Shown: positions 11,430-23,629, counted from the first letter of the stretch. The stretch: DNA of 64,000 bases from Capsicum annuum (GCF_002878395.1 NC_061118.1:128213901-128277900), one strand, 5' to 3'. Numbers and translations: made by a program. The notes: a model not told the origin generated them from the sequence alone.

Positions 11430-12290
11430 TTCTATAAGGATTTGATTGGCCATATTATTTGTAGAAGGGTCTTTTCCATTGGGGAATCTATTTTGAAAAT
11501 ATTTACCGAGGACATTTGTCTTGTCATGAATATTGTGGCTTGTAATATGCTTCGAACCACATTTGTGATACTTTTCATAAACATTAATGACGAATCTGTC
11601 AGAATTAGGGTATTTCACATCCCTCAACCACCACTTGCAGTTCAGATTAGCACATCTAAAAGAAAAGGCCTTGCTCGAATTAATCACCTTCTTTAGTCTG
11701 AAATCTTTTTTAAAGCAAGAAATAAACAAAGAAGTGGATAGTTCTATCTTATTCTTGAATGACATCCCCTTGTAAAAACTAGTAATGTTATCTCAACGAT
11801 TGCCCGACTATGTTGATTGAGAAAAACTGCCCACCATGTTGCTCGTAACAACAGGCATAAATATTTGATCATCATCTGGAATATTTGTGTCCAGATCATC
11901 CAATTTATCATCAAACATATCTTGTTGTTCTTCTTATACATTTGAGTTCTTATTCTCTCTCTGTGTTTCAACCACGTACACCCTTAACATTGGACTAGTT
12001 GAATCAGTTAGATAAGCACGCAACCAAAACTGATCGGTTATCTTGAAAGGTAGTACCCTCTGATTTTTAAAAAAACTATGTATATAGCTGATGATGAGTT
12101 CTTCTGGTTGAAAATTCAGTTCATAATAGCTTATGATTAAATTTACAAAATCATCATATGAAACATCACTTTGGACTATCATAGCTATTTTCTCTAGCAT
12201 TTCACCCCTCTTCTAATGCCAAATATATCAATCACTCTTCTCTATCCATTCACCATGATAATTCGCCCCTATTGTTATTAATCCCTTCAT
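11430..12290 (-). pseudogene. MuDR transposase, N-terminal part
   Basis: This upstream half of the split transposase begins at ATG 12290 (MKGLITIGANYHGEW), in the same register as the longer readable pieces at 11934-12200 and 11435-11765. In order it has a PB1-like N-terminal region with the GEW motif; an Asp-rich acidic linker (about 11850-11935) typical of plant MULE proteins; and the MuDR DNA-binding region with a Cys pair (CANLNCKWWLR) and downstream KCGSKH. Stops are visible near 12231 and 12219, at 11934, and two near 11813 and 11801. The frame reaches the TTCTA target site and continues in phase at 3010. The start at 12290 is preferred because it captures the family's GEW segment. Confidence 0.82.
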
Positions 12291-12399
12291 TAGTGGTACC
12301 TAAATAAAGACATTTTTTTTTAAAAAATAATAACATGATAATAAAATTAATAGTGATTGTACAGTACTATAACATGAACACCAACACATGAGTATAATG

Positions 12400-13010
12400 T
12401 TGTAACAGGTGAGTCATCTGTTATAATAGGTGAGTGATATGTTGTAACAGATGACTCACTTATTGGGATTTATGTTACAGTACTATAGAACCTAAAGATG
12501 ATTCCAACAGATGAGTCATTTGTTGGAACAGGTAACTCATCTATTGCAATAGATTATCCATTTGTTGCAACAAATGACTCACTGATTGGGATAGATATTA
12601 TAGTACTACAAAACATTTGAAGCTGATTCCAACAAACGAGTGACCTAATGCAAAAGATCACTAACCTGTTGCAGCAGATAACTTACCTATTATAACAGAT
12701 GACTAATCTATTTGAATTAGATTTTGGTTCTATAGTTTTGTAACATGAATACCAATAGGTTAGTCATCTATTGCAACAAATAACTTAGCTGTTGCGACAA
12801 ATGACTTATTTGATGGAATCAACTTCAGTTTTTATAACAATAGATAAGTAATCTATTTCAATAAATGAACCTCTGTTGTTGTAACTCATCTGTTGCAATA
12901 GATGACCCATTTGCTCGATTTATTATAGCACTATAGAACTATAAACATGAATCCAACATATGAATCTTTTGTTATAACAGATGACTCATATGTTGGATTT
13001 ATGTTCAGGT
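12400..13010. repeat. Palindromic-unit array, right side
   Basis: About 600 bp of degenerate tandem copies of a 21-23 bp unit centred on ATCTGTTGCAACAGAT followed by GACTCA-like linkers. Examples lie around 12440-12465, 12530-12585, 12670-12700 and 12885-12910. A longer-period phrase, ATTCCAACAnATGAGTCAT, recurs near 12490, 12615 and 12950. It lies upstream of the transposase start and mirrors the arrays at 1-180 and 1140-1440. Confidence 0.82.
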
Positions 13011-13030
13011 TCTATCCATTGTTGATAAAA

Positions 13031-14754
13031 CAGTAGGAGCAGTGTACCTAGATAAGAAATTCAACTAAAAATTATAATTTTACTTACCAAAGTCACCTAT
13101 GAAGTACTTCCAAAGTGATATACAAAATAAAATTTGACCTAAAAAATTGGTCAAGTAGCAGCAGTAGCGGTAACAACATCAATGTTCAACAAGAAGAAGA
13201 TGATAATGATAATGAAAAAGAAGATAATGATAATGAAGAAGAAGATGATGAATAAAGAAACAACAGCAATAAACAAAAAAAAATCCTAAAGAGAGATAAG
13301 GAAACAATAAATGAGAAGAGAGAGAAACACATATTTTTCCCTCCCTTTCTAGTTATATTAGGTTTTACATTGGAACAAAGTGTAAATTAAAAAAATTATG
13401 GGCTATTCTCAAACTTACCCTACTTTCTTAATCTATAATAAAGTAATTGTCACCTACACTCAATTATTAAAACTTGAGACACCTACACCTCATTTTCAAA
13501 CTTTTTATCACTTTTAACTAAATTTCCCAATTATCTTAAGTTATGAAGAAACAAGGTTTCTCTTAAAAGGATAATGATCGGGACTCTCTTGTGGAAAATG
13601 ATGGTTTTATTGATTCTTTTAATTATTTATGAGGTCCTTATTGATTGAAAAAATAATAAATATATTTTTTCTGATTAACATAAAGTCAACAAGATTAAGA
13701 TACTCTAAACTTCAAAGATTAAATTACTTAAATACCTTTTTTTATTTTAACTAGTTGACCTAAGTACCTTCTGAAAGACCTAAGTATCTATTGAAAGAGT
13801 CACAAGTATCACTTCAAATAGGATGATATATACATGATGAAATATCATTATCATCGTTTCGTGGACCTGAAACTGACATCGTCTTGAGTGATATAATCAG
13901 TAGCAGAGAAACCTAAGTACACATGCTTATAGATAAGATGACTAGGATTAGATAAGAAGAATAATGATCCATGATTTTTGGATGTTTTAAGAAGCTATTA
14001 GAAAGTGATACATGTAATATTCTTAATGTTGAAATTCTTGACGATCATATTTGAAGAGATATTTTTCTCATTTCTCTACATCGCGATTAACCGAGTCAAG
14101 ACTTGCATGCTTGTATTTATATTTGAGAAAATTACTAAAAGTGTCAATTGAGAGTAAATATTAGCATTTGAATTAGCCTATAATTATTTTTCCACCCGCT
14201 TTAGCTGCCACCATCATTGCATCACCCTAATTAATAAATTGATAACTTTTGATCTGTCACCCTATTAATACTACCATAATTGGTTATCGTATTAATTAAA
14301 TTTCATCATACCAAATCATAAATTTTAAATTTTAGATCAGTTTTATATCTATGTAAGCATATTCATGTTTTTATTTTTAATTATAGTAGAGAAAATATTG
14401 TTATTTTAATTTTTTTGTGTGTGAAATTACTCTTGATCTTTAGTTATTTAATTTATTATGGAATATTGTAGAGGCTTCAAATATCAACGTATAACATTAA
14501 TCGATAAAAGAATTTACAAAAAAGGGGACATAAAACCTTAACCCCCAAGGTAAAAATAAATTCATCATATTTATGCATTCAAAATATAATTCAATCATTG
14601 TATTAATATAATAATATTCATTCTCATTAATTAAACAAATATAGAATTTAGTGTAACGTTAGTAGTTTTTCTCTAAACAAATTGTTAGTCTTATTATTTT
14701 TATTAACTAGCACAATATACACGTGCAAAGTACGTACAATATACTAGTTTTCTT
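13031..14754. other. AT-rich non-coding stretch
   Basis: I see no gene. It holds a GAA/GAT microsatellite (about 13190-13256). On the minus strand there is a candidate splice donor, GGTAAGTAA, near 13085, which could mark a 5' non-coding exon of the transposase, but nothing confirms it. The rest is low-complexity AT-rich sequence up to the truncated gypsy element. Confidence 0.6.
13190..13256. repeat. GAA/GAT trinucleotide microsatellite
   Basis: An imperfect run of gaagaagat / gataatgat units. Confidence 0.9.
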
Positions 14755-14789
14755 AAAGTGTTGCTATTTACCTTAATTATGAACTTAAG

Positions 14790-16400
14790 GCCAATGTAGT
14801 GAAATATTCCCTTAGTAGGTTGTCTATGGGTAGTGTTGCTTATGTTGAGAATGATAAGAAGAAGTTAGTTCAGGAGGTTTATCAGTTGACTAGGTTATTT
14901 GCTCATTTGGTTGATTCAGCTGTGGGTAGTGTATGAGTTTAGAATAGTTTGGAATTGTCTTTGGTTGCCGAAGTGAAAGAAAAGCAAGATAGGGATCCAG
15001 TCTAATTAAGTTGAATGAGTCAATCAGAGAGTATAAAGTAGAGGTTTTCTCCTAAGGGAGAGATGGTGTGTTGCATTGTCAGGGCAAGCAGTTTGTACTA
15101 TGTGTAGGTGGGTTAAGACAGTGAAGCCTTGCAGAAGCACATGGTGTACATTACTCTATTCATCTAGGAGTCACTAAGATGTATCGTGATTTGCGGGAAA
15201 TCTATTAGTGGAGTGGTATGAAGAGGGACATTACAGAGTTTATAGCTAAGTTACTCTAACTTCTAACTGGTTAAGGTTGAGCACCAAAGACCTCATGGCA
15301 CTATGCAGAAGTTCAGCATTCCAACTTAAAAGTGGCAAGAGGTGAACATAGATTTTGTAATAGCGTTGCCTCGTTTGCATCATCAACATGATTTGATATG
15401 TGTTATTGTAGATTAAATAACAAAATTAGCCCTTTTTTTGCCAGTTCATACTTCTTTTTTAGTAGAGGATTATGCCAAGCTCTATATTAAAGAGTTGGTT
15501 AGGTTGGATGGAGTCCTATTATCTATCATTTCAGATAGAGGTACTCAGTTTACCTTTCACTTTTGGAAAGCTTTTCAGAAGGGTCTTGGCACCCAAGCTT
15601 GTCTTATTACAACCTTTCACCCTCAGACAGATGATCAAGCAGAGAGAACCATTTAGACTTTAGAAGATATGTTGAGAGAATATGTCATCGACTTTAAGGG
15701 TAATTTGGATGATCACTTACCATTGATAGAGTTTGCCTACAATAACAGTTATCACTCTAGTATTCAGATGGCTCTGTTTAAGGCTCTCTATAGGAGGAGA
15801 TATATTTATCCTATTGGTTGGTTTGAGGCAGGTGATACAGTATTGATAGGGCCTTATTCAGTGTTTAAGGTGTTAGAAAAGGTTCAGTTGATCAGGGAGA
15901 GGCTTAAGACAACCCAAAGTCATCAGAAATCCTATGTAGATTTGTATAGGAGAGATATTGAGTTTGTAGTTGGTGATTTGGTGTATTTGACAATCACTCC
16001 CATGAAGGGAGTGAAGAAATTTGGCAAAAAATGGAAATTAATTCCCTGATATATTGGTCCTTACAGAATCTTGAGTCATTTTGGAAAGTAGCATACGAGC
16101 TTAAGTTACTTGCAGATTTGGCATCCATTTAGTGTTCTATGTTTCACCGTTAAGGAAATGTATTGGTGACCCAGCAGTAGTTGCTTCTTTAGAAAGTGCA
16201 GATGTACAGGATATCCTTTCATACAAATAAATCCCAGTCGAGATCCTAGATCGTCAGATTTGTAGACTAACGAACAAAGAAGTTCCCTTGGTCAAAGTTC
16301 TTTGGTAGAATTAGTCCATTGAGGGAGCCACTTGGGAAGCAGAAGCAGATATGTGAAACAAGTACCCTCATCTTTTCTCCACAAACTTAGAATCATCTTA
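14790..16400 (+). pseudogene. gypsy integrase with chromodomain-like tail, decayed
   Basis: In order: the end of RNase H; an H2C2-type zinc-finger remnant near 15130-15260 (HLGVTKMYRDLREIY); and the integrase core with DRGTQF at about 15535-15552 and HPQTDDQAERTI near 15620-15656, which correspond to the second aspartate region and the glutamate of the DDE triad. The C-terminal region runs from 15669 to 16049, and a chromodomain-like end with GATWEAEADM lies near 16325-16355. The frame is interrupted by TAG at 15654, TGA at 16047 and others, plus a frameshift near 16075. It would have inserted element cDNA into chromatin, with the tail guiding target choice. Confidence 0.88.
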
Positions 16401-16629
16401 AGGTAATGATTTTCCCTAGATTGAGTCTTTTTAGTTCTTAGTTTCATCTAAGTAATCCATTTCATGTTATTGCATGCATTCATGAATTAGTTCAGTCATT
16501 CATCATGTTTCAGACTCAGTCATGTGGTAATGTTCTCAGTTATACATATTCATTATGTGATCTCAGTTTCTTAGCATTCTCAGTTTAATCAGTCTCATTC
16601 ATAGATGAATATTCCCAAGGGGGAGATAT

Positions 16630-18855
16630 TGTAAGACCCCGTAAGATCCTAGCTCAATTCAGCTTACCATATTATGTTAAAGGGGTCAAAGACTTGGAAA
16701 ATTTCACTAAGTGTTAGGACTTAGTCATTTCTAAAGCTCCTAAACTTCAATGATTTTATTTTTGACCTTCCCAATATTAGAAAGTTAATTTTATGTTGAT
16801 TCATGACCAGGGATGTCAAAGGTACATCTTGGGTGAGTTTCAGAATTTTTGGACGAGCGTAAGGGCATGTTTGGAAGTCCAAAATAGTAGCACCACCGAG
16901 AAAAGCCCGCATCGCGTGCCCCATTTAACTGGTAGGGGTGCCCGTAGTAGATGCTGTAATGCAGGATCCAGTCCAGTGGACCAAAGCCCGCAGTGCGTGC
17001 TCCATTGTGGCCCTTTTAATTTTCAGCTTTCAGTCACTTTTTCCAAGGGCAATTGGGTCATTTCCCTTTACCCAATTGGTCTATAACATGGGATTAAGGG
17101 TCCTAAAAGGCAAAATTGATCATTATATTCACAATTCTCTCAAAATAAAGCAATCCTCTCTCAAGAATAAACCCTAGCCTCTTCAAAATTCAAGCTCAAA
17201 CTTTAAGAAATCACCAAGAATCTTCACGAATTATTCAATTAAGGTATGTGTGATGTTCATTCATGGGTCCTTTTCACCCATGGAGCCCAAGAATCCATTT
17301 TAAAGTTTGAAGTTATGATCTTTATATGTTATTATGAATTATCTTCTTGAAGCCATTATGAACTTTGACTACAATCTATGTTTCCATGTGTTTTCATTGG
17401 AATTAAACCTTGTCACATTTGAAGGATGATATCCTCATGATTAATCTTTAACCCATGATTTTGTTGTTGTAATTATGTTAGTATCATATGTTTTAACTAT
17501 TTAGTATCATATGTTTTAACTATTTCCATGCCCAAGTCTATGAATATCAAGTGTTTGATGAAATGCTTAAATAATTGGGTTTGCGAATAAAGATCCCTTA
17601 TTATGTTTTTGAAGCTTTAGCATGTGGTCATATTTTTATTACTATTGACTCCTGGGCGTTATGAATACCCAAAATTTAGTTGTATACTTAGTCTCAGTAT
17701 TTTCAGAATAGTTTTAGATATGTATGAGCACTATCTGTTCAGTCAGTTATCATGTCAGTCAAACTTAGATCAGTTCAGTAATTAGAGTTAGTTCAATTAG
17801 GAGTAGGATTTAGCACCGAGTAAACTCAGAGATGGAGATTACCTTTCAGTAGAAAGTGTGACCTTTAGTAGCAGTTCTTTGGTTCCAGAACTACGTAGCC
17901 AGTGTAGGGTAGAGACATTAACCTGCCAATTAAGGGATGATGAAGTGTTTACTTGCCAGTTGAGGGTGACACATATCTCACTATAGCATCTGTCAATTGA
18001 GGGTGACTCAACCATTGTTAATACTCGTGGCAGGTACTAACACCCTTCCAACTGGGGTTATAGGTTGGACCCCAATTAGCTTATATTAGGGCATATCGGT
18101 TAGATGATACCTCCCACAGTCTTAGTCCAGTATTCAGTTCAAAACTCATTTTAGTTTTATTTGACCGTCGCATACAGTTATCAGTTATTCATCTATCAGT
18201 ATCTCAGTATGTCAGTTTACAGACTAATTCAGAATTAGGTTATATGCTTGGTCATGCATTCTCAAATTTTTTAATTTTCATGTATTTGAACTCAGTCATC
18301 TCATGCTATTCGTTCAGTCATTATCTCATGCACATAAGCCTATTCATTTCAGCCTAACCTCATCTCGCATACTAGTGCTTTAAAAGTATTGATTGCATAT
18401 ATTTTTTTAACACTATGATGTCTTATATCATAGGTTTGGATGCACAGTTTCCTAACTGCACTTACCCTGATTAGCCTATCGGCAGTCGTGGTGATTCCTT
18501 ATATATTGAGGACTGTTTATGCTTATTTTAGTACCTCAGTATTTTGCTTCAGTAGTTATTTGGAGTTAGTTGGGGCCTATTCCATCAACTCTTTATTTTT
18601 CAATCAATCTTAGTGACCTTCAAACACTTGACTGTCTGTTTTATCAGTTTTCAGATAATTGTTTTTAGACTTATGATTTAGAAATGTTCCTAGTATTTAA
18701 AATCTTATGGCGTTATTCAGTTAATTTCTGCATATGTTCTTTTGTTATCAGCTTTTTTAGTGCTCACAGTAGGTACCAGCTCATGGGTTAGCTTGGGGTC
18801 ACTTGTGACCGTAAGCACCATATGGAGTCCAGAGTGTACTCCCGGGGGTCTTACA
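16630..18855 (+). repeat. 3' LTR of the truncated gypsy element
   Basis: It opens TGTAAGACCCCGTAAG right after a purine tract and closes GGGGGTCTTACA at 18855. Its 3' third, including TACCAGCTCATGGGTTAGCTTG (18772-18793), matches the other Tekay LTRs. It carries a G+C-rich patch at 16890-17015 and a 23-bp tandem duplication at about 17479-17524. The length (about 2.2 kb) agrees with the intact LTR at 3011-5156. ORFs here (16721-17177 and 18717-18926) are not genes. Confidence 0.9.
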
Positions 18856-19802
18856 AAGAGACTGTGGATGATAGTTTTGATGTGAGTCATGCCTCGATAA
18901 TAAGTCAGGCGCTGCTTTGGCGGCAACCTAAGTTAAGATAGTTTATAATTTTTCATTCTCAAGTATGATCATTGGCTTTGTTTTCTTTTGATATTTTATA
19001 GTTGAAGGGAAGGCTGAGTATCTGGGATCTAATCTAAGCTGCATGGAAAAAGCTAAGAGTGGATTCTTTCAGACTCATTGATGGATATGATGCTATTATC
19101 TAGGCTTAGAAGCCCTAGAAAATATTTTTATTTTTCGTTGTTAAATTGTACTGTGGGGACAAAGTATGATTTTAAGTGTAGGGTGGAAAATCTTTTGATT
19201 TGTTTGGGGTAAAGTGTGCTACAGGATTTTCTTTAGCTACTTGGATAAAAAATAATTTTTTTTTAAAAAATCAAAAATATTAATTAAAAAAATTCTAGGT
19301 CTTTATATTATAATAGTGTTATTTGGTTTTATATTTTCAATTTGTTTAAGTACAGACATACTTCACCCTTTCTTTGATTTTTCTTTGTAATTCTTTTTGA
19401 GGGGAGCCCTTTGAATTAGCTATTCTTTTTTCATTTGTAGGAGTAAATTTTATTTTCAATCATAGCTAGGGTTTTTTTCAATGATGGATGGATGACTCTT
19501 CTCTTCTTCAATTCTCTGTTTCTTTAAACTGTTGAGATTAGGAGATGACATAGGTACTTTGATTACACATATTTATATCCTCTATTTTACCTTGTCATAA
19601 CTAATGATACTAGTTTTTCCTATTGAGTCTTTAACCTATTCTTTGTTAGTCATGTATGAATCTTATTCATTTTATTTCAATTGGCCATTAAATTGAACCA
19701 AAACTTCTAAGGGCTTTAATTGAAACATAAGAGTTTAAGAGAGTGAAATTAAAGAAGGAAAGGGGTTGAGTGGGAAGTTTGTAAGGAATATTAAGGGTGT
19801 AA

Positions 19803-20073
19803 CTGCAGCGGCGGACCCAGGATTTAAGGATAATGAGTTCTTAAAAAATTTTAAAATGAAAATCGCCTTAATGAGGTTCGAACCCAGGACCTCCTTCCAA
19901 TGAAGGACCTTAAGATCAACCCAAATGCCAATGCACCCAACCAACTTTTTTTTATAGTGGATGCTTTTATATATTTTATACCTATTTTCATATAGTTTTT
20001 ATGTAATTATACCTATTCTGCGTCAAGTTTAGTAGGTGCCGGAGCACCCCAAAATAGAACGTAGGTCTGCCCT
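19803..20073. mobile_element. hAT-like MITE
   Basis: A 271-bp element flanked by an 8-bp near-duplication, GGGTGTAA (19795-19802) and GGGTGCAA (20074-20081). Eight bases is the size made by hAT transposases. The left end reads CTGCAGCGGCGGACCCAGG and the right end TAGGTCTGCCCT, a weak inverted match. The interior holds the phrase GAACCCAGGACCTC, which I associate with a common Solanaceae MITE type. It has no coding capacity, so it would depend on an autonomous partner. Confidence 0.7.
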
Positions 20074-21660
20074 GGGTGCAAGTGATTGAAAATTCAGGTG
20101 CTAATGGTAGGGAGTAAAAAGAGAAAAAGAAGTGTTTGACAGTGAGAACTACTTACGTGTGATATGCAAATTTGCCTAAAGAGATATGAAAACAAAGAAA
20201 GTTTATGGATGGGAAGAGTATAGGAAGAAATAGTTGATCGAGAAAAGTGGTTAATGAGAAAATCGTGATGCATTAAAGTGGTTAGGAAATATAATCACTA
20301 TTTCTGGCAAGAATAGTACCTACCCGTCCCTTAGCCTGCGTTACAATCCAAAACATTCTACTTTATCTTAAACTTAGATGGTCTTATATTAGTAGAGTAG
20401 TACACTAAGGTCAAGCTTATGGTTCATCATATGTGCATGTGAAGTTCTTTATGAGAGTGAACGTAATTTCATTCTTATACACAGTCCTGTGATAAATTGT
20501 ATACTTGTTAGTGAATATGGGTAACTCCCTTGTTGTGACGGCACATTATTGATAAAAGATAAGTGACAATTTGATTTCTTAGTTGAGTAAATTGCATGTG
20601 TTATTATAGAGTCACTTTTTGAGGTTGAGAGGTTTCAATGTGGTTGGTTATGTGTTTTAAAGTGTTGAATAAAGCTTGCTTGATAAGAATATGTCATTTC
20701 TATTAGTCGTTGTAGTGCCAACTTTAGTAATGTTGTTCAATTGGTAATATTGAAGCTCTCCTTGTGGTATGGGTTTAAGAGAGTTGTTCAGGGACGAATA
20801 AGGCATTAAGTATGGGGTGGTGATCTTGGACGTATTTATACGTCCAAGAGTTATTTAGTATCCATGTTATAGCTTGGATTGAAAATTAATTTGATTATAT
20901 TCTCATAAATTTTGATTCAAATGTTTCCATGTACTAATGTATGTGATCAGTCAATTTTGTAGGTTGAAAGTGTATATGAAGCGAGCTAATCTTGAATTAA
21001 AGATTAAAATCTTTATGAATGAAATTAAATACCGAATCATGGAATACTGGACACGCTAAAAATTGATATATGGAGTCAAATCCGTACCACGAAAAAAATT
21101 ATGGAATATCCCAATCCATGACACGGATCAAGAGTACAATATTGGAAGTTAAAAGTTGGAACACAACAAATCCAGGTGAAGTGAAAGTTGCCTAAAAATT
21201 GTATAAATTGTTTCATTTTTCGTCATTACAAAATGTCATAAGTGAGCAGTTTTATATAATGTCACACATGAGTAATTTTAAGGACAAGCTTATAAAATAA
21301 AGTAAAATACATGATAAAGCTATTATAAAAAGGTAAGTTAAATGACAAAGTATAATTATTAGATAATAAATAAAGAGAAGGAAAAAAAGATAACGACGCA
21401 ATCACTAATGATCATTACATAAAATGAGTCATTTTGTCATTGCATTACGATGAAATTAATAACACAATACAATAAAATTTAAATAATAATTTAAATAAAT
21501 ATTATATTTACACCAACACCAATACCTTCCAATTTAATTCAACAATTAATAATGCAATCATAATTAAATATGTCGGCACAAATGTTTGTTGTTTGTTATT
21601 GTAGGCATTAAATCAATAATATTCTTTTAATTTCTCCGCCTATTTCTCTCTCTCTCATTC

Positions 21661-21756
21661 TTTCTTTTTTTAATTCATTCTTGATACATAAAGTGTTTTC
21701 TATACTTTTCTTTTTTTAATTCATTCTTGATTCATAAAGTGTTTTCTATACTTAAG
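21661..21756. repeat. Two-copy tandem duplication, about 47 bp
   Basis: The phrase TTCTTTTTTTAATTCATTC followed by TTGATWCATAAAGTG and TTTTCTATACTT occurs twice in direct succession with one visible difference (A/T). Confidence 0.85.
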
Positions 21757-22321
21757 AGTAATCCATATATACAAAATATGGCGTTTCACATAATCTATGA
21801 TCACTATACGTGATATTCTTGAAGTAGGGTTTTCCTTTTTAAAAAAAGATTATTTAAGGATTATTATAATTGAATTTTGGGTTTATTGTGTCTTTAATTT
21901 GAAATTTCTCTTTGTTGGAAAATTTCTATTAGAGAAAGTTATCAGGTTTTCCTTGGGCATTTTAAAGAATTTTACGTTTTACAACTCCAAAAGTGGCTAT
22001 TGGTGGTGAGAGGTATTCTGTGGAAATAGTGGAATTGTACGTAAGCTGGCCCAACACAATTGTTAAAATAAAATATTGGTTTGGGTTAGGCGTTCTTTTT
22101 TTTCATGTTTTTTTTTCTTCTTTCATTTAATAATTACTCAGTTAGCTAACCCATGAATCATGATATTTAATTGCTAGGCTTATGTCAACGTTGTATAGTT
22201 GTTGTTTGAACATGTCAAGTATAGTTAATGACTTAAAAAAAGAACTTTTAAAGAGAATTGTAGCGTAAAGCACATACTTAGATTTTTTATATGCATGCTT
22301 ACTCAAGTCGATAGTTATAGA

Positions 22322-22425
22322 AAATAACCTCTCTACCTTTACAAATTAGGGATAAGCCTGCATGTGCACTACCTTTCCTAGACTCTACTTGCGAAATTAC
22401 GTTGAGTATGTTGTTGTTGTAACTT
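22322..22425 (+). mobile_element. Degenerate RTE/TS-type retroposon 3' tail
   Basis: The stretch resembles the Solanaceae RTE 3' end also seen at 26815-26942: a region like GTGCACTACCTTTCCTAGACTC followed by GTTGAGTATGTTGTTGTTGT. It is highly diverged and has no coding part. It could be a SINE that borrows the LINE tail or a 5'-truncated LINE copy. Confidence 0.55.
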
Positions 22426-23094
22426 GAAGAACATAACAGAACTATGAAAAGTAATGGGATTTTTGTATATGGAATGTGTGTTTAGCGGATAGCTAATTCT
22501 AGTGGAAATTTCCTTGAGAAGGTATAGTCACTTTTGGAAAATTTAGACTTGCTAAATTGAGAAGTTCTTTAAATTCAGAACATTTTGTGTGTTTTGTGTC
22601 TCAAATAATATACTAAATGTGGTTCATTATGTATAGGTGGGAAAATAATGGAGTTATTCAAGGACATAAACTTGGACCATTTTGTCAAAAGTGGATAACT
22701 TGGAGTTTTTAGGGTAAACTGGATAGTGATATAAACTTGATTGATAGCTAGTACCATTGTTTATTATGATGAAGTACATACAAAGTGTTTGAGTATAAGA
22801 ATTATAACTCAACATAAGCTTTATTTTACCCTTTTAATTATTCTATGTGATGGCGCAAACTAATGCAACATACCTCAGATTCACCAATGGTTCTACCTTA
22901 GTTTTGGTGAAGAAGATAAAATAACGAGGAAATAAAAACAGAGTAGTGCATGAATTACGAAACTTAGTTTTACGGCTCTTACTTGATAACTTCAAGAAGT
23001 GGCCATTTTGCATAAGGTATTGTCACATTGGTACTTTAGTCTTTCTTGATTATAAGGTTTATGTTATTATTGGGTGTGGTAATTAAAAGTTGTT

Positions 23095-23272
23095 TCTTGT
23101 CCCCTTACTATTTCTTTTCTAGACTATTTTATTTTGAACCGGGGGTCTATCGGAAACAACCTCTTCATCTCATCTCTGAGGTAGTGGTATGGATTAGATA
23201 CACTTACCCTCTCGATACCCTTCCCAAACCCCATTTGGTGGGAGTATACTGGGTATACTGATGTTATTATTG
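23095..23272 (+). mobile_element. 5'-truncated RTE LINE or TS-like SINE tail
   Basis: It carries GGGGGTCTATCGGAAACAAC, GAGGTAGTGGTATG and a CCCCATTTGGTGGGAGTATAC-like segment ending in GATGTTATTATTG, in the same order as the 3' end of the LINE at 23630-26942. No ORF precedes it, so it is a tail-only copy. Confidence 0.75.
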
Positions 23273-23629
23273 ATTATAAGGTTTTCTTTTTGTCGTTTCA
23301 TTCTTGGCTGCTCTCCTCAAGCTGTCGTGGGACCGCCTATTGAAAAGGGATTTAATTGAGTCTCCTTCTCCCTTCGATGGAAAATTATACTGTACAAAAA
23401 TAAGCTAAGATAGATTAATTTCTTATATCTATGTATATGTTGTGAAATTTCCTTGACGTAAGAGAAGTTTCTAATATGTGTTGGTGGGTAGAGGTGGTTC
23501 TAATACTGCTTTCAAGCATTGTGGTTCTGTTTGCTGATTTAGCTATTTTTAGTCGTACTCCTTTGCTTGTCGTTTTTTTTCATCCTCTTTTCTTCATTTC
23601 TTATATCATATCCTGTTGAGTGGTGGCTA

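Larger units (their letters stand above)
1..13030 (-). mobile_element. Mutator-like (MuDR) element, interrupted by a gypsy element
   Basis: The body is a MuDR-type transposase gene on the minus strand, from 12290 down to 1605, split by a Tekay retrotransposon at 3011-11429. Arrays of palindromic ATCTGTTGCAACAGAT-like units lie outside the gene on both sides (1-180, 1140-1440 and about 12400-13010), which is why the element is drawn out to them. No terminal inverted repeat or 9-bp target duplication was identified by eye, so both outer limits are inferred. The left one may lie outside the window. The transposase core is certain; the ends are not. Confidence 0.55.
14755..18855 (+). mobile_element. 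5'-truncated Tekay-like gypsy element
   Basis: A plus-strand element of the same type as 3011-11429. It starts abruptly inside RNase H (the ANVVKYSLSRLSMGSVAYVE region near 14793-14850), with no 5' LTR, primer site, gag or RT. It continues through integrase and ends with a purine tract (GGGGGAGATAT, 16620-16629) and a complete 3' LTR. The left boundary, around 14755, is placed where similarity to the intact relative stops and is approximate. With one end missing, no target duplication can be tested. Confidence 0.88.

Noticed and set aside
12400..13010. Repeat array resembling a CRISPR array
   Set aside because: The units are palindromic and degenerate, the linkers are not unique spacers of constant length, and the context is a plant genome.
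18717..18926. Minus-strand ORF at the end of the truncated gypsy LTR
   Set aside because: It spans the LTR end (18855) and flanking DNA, so it has no common origin as a gene.
21797..22009. 70-residue hydrophobic ORF
   Set aside because: AT-rich sequence, no neighbours, no recognisable signal or domain; length is within chance expectation.
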